A stretch of 64,000 nucleotides of DNA. Source: Acanthosepion esculentum. Lineage: Eukaryota > Mollusca > Cephalopoda > Sepiida > Sepiidae. Location of the stretch: contig OZ038507.1 in NCBI GenBank assembly GCA_964036315.1, forward strand, positions 61,566,416-61,630,415, in the 5' to 3' direction. Below the pieces are notes generated by a model. That model saw only the letters and a list, made by a program, of their open reading frames with translations. It searched no databases and was not told where the DNA came from. Below are positions 54,216 through 64,000 of this stretch, in pieces. The stretch's first letter is position 1, and each line of letters starts with the position of its first letter. A program made the translations under genes and the position numbers.

Positions 54216-55367
54216 TAAAGGTAATTGTGCAAAAAGAACAACACCAGAGAAAATTAATGGAAAATGTACATTGTAGAATAAACAATAAACGTTTAAACGA
54301 AAAAAATAATTTTTGGAATGCAGAGATTATGAAAATAAAAATAATAAAATTTGCAATATATTCCCGGAATCCTGACTTTTTATTCGTTTTTACTTTTCTA
54401 CAGTAAAAAAAGTCAGAATCCCATGTGCTTATTTTATTTTTAGAAACAAAGAACTGTACCTAAAACTCGGAACAACATAATTTTCTAAACTCCAAATCTT
54501 GCTGTACTAACATATAAAAACTGAATATTGTTTTGATCCGTTTCACTTAAATTTTATTTGAAACATCAGTTCTTTAACTGAAACAATAAGCTACGGATTA
54601 ATATTATGTGGAGACTACTATTCGGATGACACCGTCCTTAAAAACGATGGCATAAAATCACTTTCCCGCCATTTACGAAAATTTGAGGGAATTTTTACTT
54701 ACATCCTTTTCATTTTACTTCTCATTTCTTTGGATTTCATCGTTGCGGCTTTCCATTCAACCATTGGTAATCAATTTTTATCTTTAATTTAAATCTATTT
54801 TAAATGCGAATGATTTATCAATACGCTTTTTTAAAAATTCTGTTTTAGTTTTAGTTTCTCTCTTAGTGACGTTGTGGTAAAAAAAGGTATGATTTTGTTT
54901 AGTTATCATTTTTTTCTCTTAAAAGTTTATTTCTCTTTTTTTACAGAATCAAGTGTCATGTTTCTTGCAAAATGTAAGAATCTTTAAAAATCACGCTAGT
55001 AAAGTACGCTCATTTAATTAACTGTTTTAACACAACAGTGATATTTTAAAAAATTCTGTCTTTTTTTTTTTAAGTCTTCGTGAAAAAGAAAACAAGATAA
55101 CGCGATGGGGAATATAAAAAAAGGATCAAAATAAAAAAATATTAAATGAATAAAAATTCGGTCTACTGAAATTTATTTACATTTTTTTAAACTTTGGCTC
55201 ACCTAAATTAAAAAAATAGAAAATTAATTTAAAATGTATCAATGACAATGCTTTACCAAGAAATCTGGAATAACTTTACTTTTTAATTTTAATTCACATA
55301 TATTTCTCTCTTTAATTATTAAAGAGAAAGACTTAAAAAAATGTTTATTTCTGGTCGAAGTGCGGTA
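54216..55367. other. A+T-rich stretch without recognised genes
   Basis: An 87-aa frame at 54143-54406 begins in the repeat above and turns into Lys/Asn-rich sequence; not supported as a gene. Confidence 0.4.
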
Positions 55368-55824
55368 AATTTGCAGATAAAACCCCAGTAACCAATTTAA
55401 AAAAATGCATTATTTTTGGTGGTCTTTTCTTTTTTTTTTTTTTTTATTTAAAAAAAAAGAAAGAAAAAAAAGCTGATCATTATAAAAAATAACAATAAAA
55501 ATTGAGGAATCTCTACCGTTTATGAGATATTGCCAATCTTAGTTGAGTCCTGAGTACAACCTGCCGCCTTAGTCAGGAAGGAATCTGTGAAGGCGCTTCC
55601 TTACGGTGAGGGAACAGAAATCGAGCAACATTGCTTCAGGTAAACAGTGGAGGCCAAAGCTGTACCCCACCCGGGACCCAAATAAGATTGGCAATATCTC
55701 TTAAACGGTAGAGTTTCCTCAATTTTTATTGCTATTTTTTGTAATAATCAGCCTTTTTTTACACCAGGAATAATATTTTTATTTTTTTAAATGGTCACTG
55801 GAGCATTTATCTGCAAATTTACTC
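55368..55824. mobile_element. Palindromic MITE with arms of about 180 bp
   Basis: The left end GTAAATTTGCAGATAAA is mirrored by TTTATCTGCAAATTTAC at the right. Further in, ACAATAAAAATTGAGGAATC mirrors TTCCTCAATTTTTATTG, and GAGATATTGCCAATCTT mirrors AAGATTGGCAATATCTC. The central 140 bp is G+C-richer and non-repeated. Similar ends occur at 16530, so the family is dispersed. Confidence 0.8.
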
Positions 55825-56493
55825 CAAGTCAAGTGCTTGTCATTCTCTAGGCACTTTGACCTGAAATATTTTTTTTTTCAAAATATTTTTTTATATTACT
55901 ATAAGATTATATTACTCCAGAACTTAGAATATGAACGAATAAAGTTAAAGTAAAATTTATTATTCAGTTTGCTAGTCATTGTAAATTCCCTCCTACGAAA
56001 GTCAAAGCAAAATACACTGTTCATACAATGCAATTTCTTTCTTGCTTGATACAGTGAGTCCCGGCCGCAAATATTTAGAATCCATGAATAATTATAACCC
56101 CCCTCCAAGCGCTTATAATTACATATTTTGATTGTTAAAACCCCATATACCTTAAACTTTCATCCTAAATGCTTTTAGAAACATTTCAGACCGTTTTAAA
56201 AACATTTTTGAAAAAAAAGTATTGGTGACCATACACACTTTGACGTAAATTTTCTTTTATACGTACAATAACTACTTACGCATAGATCGATACAACCATT
56301 GAAAATACTGTATAAAATGTGTAACAAGACAAAATATAACGTTTAAAACATTTTCTAAAAACAGAACTGATGATGCCCCCAGACTTAGCATAAGCCAGTT
56401 TTTACGACCCCAGCCCCTAACAAAGAACAAAGCCCAAGTACTATGCATGATTTTGCGTTTGTTTTTTTTTACAATGAAAATGTACAATACTGC
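55825..56493. other. Unassigned
   Basis: No recognised feature; short open frames only. Confidence 0.35.
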
Positions 56494-56811
56494 TGTGGGG
56501 ACTAAAAACCAGGGACACCGAAAAGGAGTAACTTGCCCCTGTGCTTCTTTTCGCGTACACAGCTAGCCAGGGGCAGACCTTTTTTCTTGACCCTCTTAGA
56601 GGAGATAATGACATTTCCACGAGTCGGTGAGTCCATGAACTTTGTTGTTTGTCTTACTCAATGTATGTAGTCTTAAATGTTTGTCAACATAAAAATAAAT
56701 GTGTTAAATGTATTTGGGCTCAGCTCTCTTTATTTTGTATTCTATTCATGTTCAGTTTGATGGATTCGCTAATACGATGTACGTAGATGGTAAACCCCAT
56801 TAAAACTAACA
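56494..56811 (+). mobile_element. Probable 5' LTR of the Gypsy element
   Basis: Begins TGTGGGGACTAAAAACC and ends AAAACTAACA two bases before the primer-binding site. AATAAA lies at 56694-56699. The start is inferred from the TG dinucleotide and a plausible length of 318 bp; no second LTR copy is available to confirm it. Confidence 0.5.
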
Positions 56812-56813
56812 AG

Positions 56814-56827
56814 TGGTGACCCCAACT
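56814..56827 (+). other. tRNA-Trp-type primer-binding site
   Basis: TGGTGACCCCAACT closely matches the complement of the tRNA-Trp 3' end (TGGTGACCCCGAC), the primer used by CsRn1-clade Ty3/Gypsy elements. It lies two bases after the inferred LTR end, where minus-strand DNA synthesis would start. Confidence 0.75.
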
Positions 56828-57152
56828 AAGAAAATGAACACTCACATTAGTATTAACTTTTGTAGGATGTCAATAGCATTTTTTCATTGATAGAATAAGA
56901 AGGGAACTAGGCTTTTGTTGCAAGCATTTCTTGACAGGAAAATTTCGTTTCCATTATGGTCGCCTGCCTTTTCCCCCCAGTCATACTTGGCGCCTGACAG
57001 GGAATTGGCTGATTGAAACAGCTGCGTCATGCTCTGTCCCTGTCCTCTCTCTCCCTCCCTATGATACTACTGTTCTCTCTCTATCTCTCTCCTGCTACTA
57101 TATCGAAGCCGGCAAACACGTGTGTTATAAATAAAATAAAATAAATTTTTAA

Positions 57153-57913
57153 ATGGCGGCGCCAGCTTTCAACCTAAACGCTTCGTTGGTACGCGACGAC
57201 CCTGCTTTGTTTTTTGCGCGACTTGATTTATTTTTCAAGCAAAAAGCAATAACTGACCAGGCGGAGAAGTTTTGCTACGTGGCGGCCATCTTACCTCAAT
57301 TACCGAGGTAAGAGAAATAATAATCTCTCCACCTACGGAGAAGCCTTACGAGGTGCTAAGAGAGAGAGTAACAACTTCTGTGACAGCTTCCACGCACAGG
57401 CGTATTTCACAGTTGTTGGAACAAGAAACTCTAGGGGATAGCAAGCCGTCACAATTTTTAAAACGGCTACAGAAATTGGCGGAGGGAGCGATGGATAAAA
57501 GCATCGTTAAACACATTTTCCTCCAAAGAATACCAACCCAATTTAAGGTAGCTATCGCCGCACAGGACGAGTCCATGCCTGTCGAACAGCTGGCTGTCAT
57601 AGCAGACCATATAGCAGACATATTGTCCACCCAGTCGTCTACTATATCCAGCGTGCAGACGTCAGATAGGGATGACCTGCTCGCGAAACTAATGGAGGGA
57701 CAGAAGCGGTTGGAAGCCCGCATGAATAAGATGGCGGAAGACATCGCCAGACTTACGCTTAAGCAGAAGCAGGGACAACGGAGCAGGGATACCCGCAGCC
57801 AGTCTAGGGAACGAGGGCAGGAGAAGGCGATTTGTTGGAAGCACAAGAGGTTTGGCGAGAATGCAACTTCTTGTGTTCCACCCTGCAACTATAAGCGGCA
57901 GGGAAAAGCCTAG
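57153..57913 (+). pseudogene. Ty3/Gypsy gag, one frameshift
   Basis: The ATG at 57153 opens MAAPAFNLNASLVRDDPALF and continues to QLPR before a TAA at 57309. The protein resumes in the next frame near 57300 (EVREIIISPPTEKPYEVLRE and onwards) and runs to 57913. The capsid-like helices LGDSKPSQFLKRLQKLAEG and IPTQFKVAIAAQ, and a C-terminal CWKHKRFGENATSC...PPC, match the CsRn1-clade Gag with its unusual C-x2-H-x-F-G-x-x-A...C...C knuckle. Gag would form the cytoplasmic particle. A single indel at about 57300 disables it. Confidence 0.82.
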
Positions 57914-59160
57914 ACCGACAGAAGAAAGCGGCATCAACTGCATCCCGCTCTGGCCGCCTACTTTATGTAGTAGATAGATATACGGGCATGTCTTTTTTAG
58001 TAGATAGTGGGGCACAAGTGTCCCTCATTCCTGCAACATCAGCTGACAAAAAATCTCCTCCCTGTAAATTTACACTCTGAGCCGTAAACGGTTTAATACA
58101 CACATATGGGGAGAGGTGTATGGACCTCAACTTGGGTTTACGCAGGTCGTTTACTCACGTTTTTTTATAGTTGCTGATGTAAACAGTGCTATACTAGGTA
58201 CTGACTTTCTGCAAGCGTTTGGCCTTGTTGTAGATATGACAGGCCAGTGTCTAAGGGATCCAGACACACAACTTGCAACATGTAGTGTGGTGAAGGCTGG
58301 TACATCGTTATGCCCACAGGTGGCACATGCAAACCAGGATGATGCTTTCCTGAGACTATTGAAGGCATATCCTTCAATATCTGTCCCCTCCTTTCATAAG
58401 GAAGTTTTGCCACATTCCATAACACACTACATAGAGACAAAAGGCCCACCCATCCATAGTAAAGCTAGGCGCTTAGCACCAGATAAGACAAAAGCTGCAA
58501 AAGCAGAATTTCAGCAGATGATGAGGCTTGGCATAGTTCGCCCTTCAAAGAGCGAATGGGCTTCGCCTCTTCATCTAGTTAGTAAAGGCCCTAACACATG
58601 GTGTGCATGCGGCGACTATAGAGCTCTGAATGCTGCTACCAAACCGGATAGATATCCTGTCCCACATATCCAAGATATAACGGCAGTGGCCCAGAATAAT
58701 AAGGTTTTCACAAAATTAGACCTAATTCGGGCATACCACCAAATACCTGTGGAGCCTGATCACATTCTCAAAACGGCCATTACTACGCTGTTTGGAATGT
58801 TTGAATTTTTACGTGTTTCGTTTGGGTTGCGGAATGCAGCACAGACATTCCAAAGGTTTATAGACCAGGTTTTGCGCGACTTGCCGTTTGTCTGTGCATA
58901 TATCGACGATGTCCTTGTTGCTAGCAGAAATATGCAGGAACACATAGACCATGTGCGTCAAGTGTTCGAACGCCTGAAACAATATGGGGTAGTTTTAAAC
59001 CCATCGAAGTGTACCTTCGACAATCTGAAGTTATATTTTTGGGACACCACATTTCAGAGAGGGGAATTTCCCCATCGCCGGAGACAGAATTTGAGAATTT
59101 CCCTATTCCTGCTACAATGAGACAGTTACGTCAATTTTTGGGGGCTAGTAAATTTTTACC
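57914..59160 (+). pseudogene. Gypsy protease and reverse transcriptase, broken
   Basis: Protease: LVDSGAQVSLIPA at about 57997, in the frame before gag's, then a TGA at 58078 and an indel in the T run near 58160. Reverse transcriptase follows in a third frame (58116-59120): LGIVRPSKSEWASPLHLV, FTKLDLIRAYHQIPV (motif A Asp), FGLRNAAQTFQRFIDQVL, then AYIDDVLVAS at about 58896 (motif C, catalytic Asp pair intact) and LNPSKCTF. Frames shift again near 59040 and in the G run near 59143, where the thumb/connection LRQFLG...NFYRRFLP should continue. It copies the element RNA in intact relatives; here it cannot be made whole. Confidence 0.87.
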
Positions 59161-61004
59161 GTAGGTTTCTCCCTCACTGTGCCCAAGTACTTTTGTCATT
59201 GACACGTATGTTGACAAATGTGAAGAACTGCAACATTGCATTGTCGGAGGATGCAGTAACGGCATTCAACAAGGTGAAGGCAATGCTGGAAGACACCGCC
59301 AAGTTCATCTCACATTCGACCCGATAGTGAACTTTGCCTGGCGGTGGACGCATCGGCAACTGGAATTGGAGCTGTCCTGCAGCAGAAATGCAACAACGAC
59401 TGGCGACCCATTTCGTTCTTCTCCAGAAAATTGACAGACGCAGAAACACGCTATAGCACATTCGCAAGGGAATTGTTAGCCTCATTCTCTGCAGTGCGAC
59501 ATTTTCGTCAATTCCTGGAAGGGCTGCAGTTTTATATTCTAACAGATCACAAGCCTCTATTAGGCGCCTTGCAGTCTTCCTCGGACAAATACTCTCCCCG
59601 AGTGATTCGACAGATGGACTACATACTCCAGTTCACTTCGGATGTCAGGCATGTCAAGGGAACGGACAACATCCCAGCAGATACCTTGTCATGTGGAATA
59701 AATTCTTTCACGTTGGTACCTTCCATCGATGCCAACACATTAGCAGGAGAACAAGAAAAAGATGAGCACCTGCAAAATCTTCTGCAGAATGATGCAACAT
59801 CATTGCAGTTGGTGAAAATTACTCACCCTACCAGTCACAAGAAAATGGTATGTGACATCAGCACAGACAAACTGCGCCCATATGTCCCAGCATCCTTACG
59901 GAAAGACATATTCGGTGCAGTACACGGATTATCACACCCGGGTGCAAATGCATCTATTCGCTTGATGACCGACCGGTACGTCTGGCCAAGGATGAAAGCA
60001 GATGTGAGAAAGTGGATGAAGATGTGTGTGAAGTGCCAAAAGGCCAAGGTTGGCCGACATACACGTGCACCTCCAGGCACATTTCCAGTGCCTGATGAAA
60101 GATTTAAGCACATCACATTGACATCACCGGTCCATTTCCCACATGTGAGGGTCAATGCTATCTGTTGACCTGTATTGACAGATTTTCGCGGTGGTTCGAA
60201 GCACTGCCGATGCCAGATATGACGGCATACACCACAGCCAGGACATTCCTTGCCGGATGGGTAGCGAGATACGGTGTCCCAGAGAATGTGACAACAGATA
60301 GAGGCCGACAGTTCGAGTCCGAACTCTTCCATAAACTATCAGCACTCTTGGGCACCAGGAACATCCACTCTACTGCATACCACCCACAAGCAAACGGTGC
60401 AGTCGAGCGATTTCATCGCAGCCTAAAAGCCTCTTTACGTGCGGTGCTTACCAGCAATGCAAAGTGGTTAGAACATCTTCCGCTAATACTGTTGGGGCTG
60501 CACACCGTAGTAAAGAGGGATATGGATTGCTCAGCAGCAGAAGTGCTGTATGGTACCACATTGCGCCTGCCAGCACAATACCTTTTCGACGCACCAGAGA
60601 AAGTGTGGGATGTTGCATCATTTGTGGATAGGCTGACCAAAAATATGGCCAAGATGGCATATTCTCCTTCGGGAGAAAACAAGGGCATTAAAACATATGT
60701 ACCCAAGGCCCTAGAGACATGCAGACCTGTATTTGTCCGGGATACAGCCAGGTCGCATTCCCTGCAACCACCGTATCGCGGCCCCTTTAAAGTTGCAAAG
60801 AAGTGCAACAAGTTCTTCAGCGTTCTTATAAAGGACGAAGAACAAAACATCTCCATCGACAGGCTAAAACCTGCAACGCTGGAGGACGCTTACCTAGAGG
60901 TAGCACCCTCACACTTGATGCCAGTGGAAATGACACTGGAAAAACGCCCTCAAGAAAAAAAAAAACACGTTCGAGCAGACAGGTACGAGGGCCTGCTCAT
61001 TTAA
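59161..61004 (+). pseudogene. Gypsy RNase H and integrase, broken
   Basis: RNase H: MDASATGIGAVLQQ, FARELLASFSAVRHF, TDHKPLLGAL and NIPADTLS, with the D, E, D, D residues in place. Integrase zinc region: HGLSHPG and CVKCQ (HHCC). After an indel near 60115 the core continues in another frame (60165-61004): CIDRFSRWFEALPM, VTTDRGRQFESELF, STAYHPQANGAVERFHRSLK, giving the D-D-E triad. A C-terminal YRGPFKVAKK is the GPF/Y-type module. RNase H and integrase domains are each largely open, so the element is not ancient. TAA at 61002. No 3' LTR is recognisable; a SINE begins about 10 bases later. Confidence 0.87.
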
Positions 61005-61012
61005 GGGACTGA

Positions 61013-61357
61013 AAGGACACATGGCACAGTGGATAAAGGCGTTGGTTAGATCCAGTGACAGACCCGAAGAGTGTGAGTTCAATACCCGGTTCAGGCAGTG
61101 GAGAACTTTCAGAGGGAAAATTAGCAGGAGATAACTGATAACTGACATCCATCAAACATGGCTCGTGGAACTAGAACAGTCTACCCCAGTGATCGAAATA
61201 AAGGGTTCGGTTCGAAATTCCAACCACCTGAAGAAGGCCGGAGCGTACAACAGCCGAAACGTTGTGACAAATATGGCGACAAAGATGAGGACAATAGTCC
61301 GACTAATGTAAATACTGTACATAATACCTCATCTCAGAAATATAGACAGACTCTGTT
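61013..61357 (+). mobile_element. tRNA-derived SINE, complete copy
   Basis: The best-preserved copy. The head GGACACATGGCACAGTGGA has an A-box-like match, then GAGTTCAATACCCGG as B box. A body holds ACAGTCTACCCCAGTGATC, then CCTGAAGAAGGCCGGAGCG...CAGCCGAAACGTTG and the tail ...AATATAGACAGACTCTG. A short TGATAACTGA duplication lies near 61135. It sits immediately after the Gypsy integrase stop codon, apparently at the place of the missing 3' LTR. Confidence 0.88.
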
Positions 61358-61697
61358 GATAAGCTTTTCTTTTCTTTTTTTCCTTTTTCTCCAAGTTTAG
61401 ACATTATCATCAGTCCAGGGTAGACTGTACGAAGGAGAATGCATTCTTCTTTTTGTGTTGTCCTTTCAGGATATAGGCTATCATGGCTCACCACCATTTC
61501 TTATCCTTTTATTGTGATGTTTAATAAATTCTGTTTGATTTTATTTTTTTTTATCTCTCCTAAATCTTGTTCAGCCATTCATTTAATTAAGCTCACAAAG
61601 TATATTATGCGTTGTTTTATTCCTGTCCTGTGAGTATCAAATTTTCCAAGCCCTCTTTCCTCATTATGTGCCCTACAGAATTCAGCCATCTCTTCTT

Positions 61698-62135
61698 GAT
61701 AAGAATTCATTATTCATTATGCCTCTTAATACCTTGTGGAACATATGGCCGCAACAACACCGCTCCAATGGATGCGGTTCCAGGCGATCCTCTTCAGCTC
61801 GGCCCATGTTGTGCTGGCTGCCTTCCTGGGGGATTTCACCAGCACACATCATACGTTCCACTTTGGTGGACTCTTCCTTTGGCCATGTTGCTTGAAGATA
61901 TCGTTGCGGTTTCTGTAACAGGCTAGTTTTTAAGTGAGTAGGTTGTTAGCCTATTGCGCACCCCCTCCCCCCAACCTGGAGGAACAGTGTGTGTCTTTCA
62001 TCTGGCTCCTATCCCACAGACCTGTTGAGCTTGGTTGTACCAGCTAAGGGCCGAAGCCCCTGCCCACATATCTCTGAGGGTCGTTGAAGCACGCAAGCTG
62101 TCCTACCACGTCAAGGTGACACTCCATCAGGACGG
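61698..62135. other. G+C-richer insertion in the RTE LINE
   Basis: The LINE alignment stops after a CTCTTCTT phrase and resumes at GATGTTAAGTATAAG (62136). The 440 bp between, including GTTAGCCTATTGCGCACCCC and CTCTGAGGGTCGTTGAAGC, is absent from the LINE copy at 30230. It resembles the 3' region of another widespread LINE family, but this is from memory of the pattern. Confidence 0.5.
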
Positions 62136-62612
62136 GATGTTAAGTATAAGTGTCCTTTTTGTTTCCATTTTCTCTAAAACTTCGTCGTTGCTCACATGTT
62201 CGGTCCATGGTATCCTCACCATGCTTCTGTAGAACCACATTTCTCTTGCTTCAAGTCTCTTCTTCATGTTCCATCCATGGTATTCTCTCTTCCCGATGTT
62301 AAGTATAAGTGTCCTTTTTGTTTCCATTTTCTCTAAAACTTCGTCGTTGCTCACATGTTCGGTCCATGGTATTCTCAGCATGCTTCTGTAGAACCACATT
62401 TCTGTTGCTTCAAGTCTCTTCTTCATGTTCCATCCATGGTATTCTCTCTTCCCGATGTTAAGTATAAGTGTCCTTTTTGTTTCCATTTTCTCTAAAACTT
62501 CGTCGTTGCTCACATGTTCGGTCCATGGTATTCTCAGCATGCTTCTGTAGAACCACATTTCTGTTGCTTTAAGTCTCTTCTTCATCTTTGAGGAGATTGT
62601 CTAGCATTCATT
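62136..62612 (-). repeat. 159-bp tandem triplication, in frame
   Basis: Units start at GATGTTAAGTATAAG at 62136, 62295 and 62454, a period of 159 bp, or 53 codons. The minus-strand frame stays open through all three (152 aa at 62127-62585), repeating EMWFYRSM(L/V)RIPWTEHVSN. The copies differ at only a few bases. Confidence 0.92.
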
Positions 62613-63790
62613 GCCATAGAGGAGGACGGATATTGCGTAACAGTTCAGTACTCATTTTCTATCTGTTAACAAAGTTTTTCTGTTTCTTAGTAAGCTTTTA
62701 GAATGCATCTTTGGCTATGAAAATGTGCCTTTTGTATTTCAGTGTCGCACGTTCCATCCTAAAACACTTCCCAGATATTTGATTGAATTTTTGTATTTTG
62801 ATTTCAGTATCTCTGATTTGTGATTTGCATTTTACTAACAACCATGCATTCTGTCTTCTTGCAGTAGGATGGTCAATCCTTTCTTCTCGTGTTTCTTTAC
62901 TACCTTCTGTTGGAGTTTTTGGAGTTTTCTTAGCGTTTCTACTATCAACACTGTGTCATCTGCATATCTTATGTTTATAAGATTTGTGGCAGCCAGTGTA
63001 TTGTCGGAAAATAGTAACGAACTTACCTTCATGACTACTGGTAGAGGGGGAAGGATGAGAAGAAAATAAAATAAAAAATGCAACTGCATTCCTTGTGATT
63101 GTTTTTATTTTACTGATCATGCAAATTTGGAGCATCGTGTGACTTATGAGGGTCACATGACACATTTTGCTATCTTTTTAAAAGCAGCTTTTTTTGCTGC
63201 ATTTGGTTTTTTTTTTGTTTTGTTTTGTTTTGTTTTTGTTGGTTTTTTTTTTAGTCACTACTTCTATCTATACAATGGTTTTTCTAACTAGGAAAATTTA
63301 TCAGACCTTAGATGAGAAATCCTACCCTAGGTCGCAACTGGCAATCTGTTGCAATTTTCTAATCACTTGGACCTTTAAGATAGTGTATTCTTTTTTTCTA
63401 TCTGTCGATTGCTGTGGTTGGACTGAAGTAATGGGCTGTTACTTCTTGGGTTCGTTACCCCCCTTTATCTGCTATGGTCTTATTCCTTTACCCTCTCTTA
63501 GCATTCCCCACTGAGGGAATTTGCTAAAGTACACTGGTAGAACTTCTGATTCTCAGAATCATCTCATTGTATAGGTTGAATGTCCGAACAAAAAGACACA
63601 TCCTTGTCTTACATCCTTTTCTTTTTTTGTATAGCTGCTGAACGCATTTTATATCCGCGTACAGGTGTTTTGCTGCCAGTATAGGTTCAACAGATTTTTG
63701 TGGCATACTTTATTGAACGCCTTTGCGTAATCTATAAAACATAGGTACAGTTCCTACTGAATTTGTATTCCTCTTTCTGATAACACTTTA

Positions 63791-64000
63791 TTGTCTATAT
63801 AGTTCAAAAGCTAAGCACTGTAGTAAGAAACGGAATATTTTGTTAGAAAAGGAAGAAAAGTGGCACAGCAACACCTCTATGGGTTATTGTAAAGTAACTG
63901 GGCATGGTTAAATGTAATTAGCAAAAATGCCCAACAAAACAGATTTGAAAAAAATTTGCAATAAACAATAATTTATATTTCTGTGTCTGCTATCAACACT
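63791..64000. other. Unassigned window end
   Basis: No recognisable protein motif; may be the further upstream part of the LINE or unrelated. Confidence 0.3.

Larger units (their letters stand above)
61440..63790 (-). pseudogene. RTE-like LINE, 5'-incomplete, with YADD motif
   Basis: Reading minus from right to left: FIDYAKAFNKVCHK at about 63745-63700 (RT motif A region, with Asn where Asp is usual in FDK), then NIRYADDTVLIVETLRKLQK at about 62990-62935 (catalytic YADD), then the triplicated KKRLEATEMWFYRSMLRIPW region, then the 3' end near 61440. It matches the RTE-like copies at 10345 and 29985. Frameshifts separate the blocks. It is interrupted at about 61698-62135 by unrelated G+C-richer sequence. 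The upstream part may extend past 63790 toward the window end. Confidence 0.8.

Noticed and set aside
57346..60856. Long minus-strand open frames (up to 180 aa)
   Set aside because: Shadows of the plus-strand Gypsy gag and pol, which carry the recognisable motifs.
61004..61013. Start of a 3' LTR (GGGACTGAAAGGACAC resembling the 5' LTR start)
   Set aside because: The similarity is only about ten bases and the right part belongs to the SINE head; too short to claim.

Overview
This is an A+T-rich stretch of animal nuclear DNA, and I found no intact host gene in it. The invertebrate reading rests on the repeat families: a CsRn1-like Ty3/Gypsy element with a tRNA-Trp-type primer site, RTE-like and Jockey/CR1-like LINE tails, a Penelope-like GIY-YIG relic, hAT, pogo and mariner derivatives, a Helitron, tRNA-derived SINEs and many solo LTRs. 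A chelicerate or other arthropod, or a mollusc, would fit. I cannot fix the species, and no prokaryotic operon, origin or CRISPR array is visible.

Layout. 0-7 kb: two tandem 5S rRNA-like units, four hAT elements in a row flanked by near-identical CTCTAGAC octamers, a SINE-like element with a 10-bp target duplication, a five-copy 129-bp array and a decayed pogo/Tigger-like transposase. 7-10 kb: A+T-rich, mostly unassigned. 10-13 kb: two copies of one LINE, each broken by later insertions. 13-16 kb: tRNA-derived SINEs and a Penelope-like relic. 17-21.4 kb: three solo LTRs from two families. 21-29 kb: A+T-rich repeats. 29-32 kb: an RTE LINE carrying a solo LTR, part of which is duplicated as an inverted repeat. 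33.7-38.5 kb: a mariner fold-back element, a solo LTR, a Helitron and a TA-flanked DNA transposon. 39.9-41.5 kb: a Gypsy integrase relic and a LINE tail. 43-47 kb: a minisatellite, short decayed ORFs and a small pogo-type MITE. 47-52 kb: four more solo LTRs and a SINE. 52-53 kb: a possible decayed coding relic. 56.5-61 kb: one near-full-length but broken Gypsy element. 61-64 kb: a SINE and the 3' part of an RTE LINE with an in-frame triplication.

The useful content is the insertion history. Most of the solo LTRs can be delimited to the base by 4-5 bp target duplications. One LTR splits a LINE reading frame that closes exactly when the LTR and one target copy are ignored. Another LTR insertion is dated by a paralogous empty site nearby. 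All protein-level calls were made by reading translated motifs by eye, without database searches.
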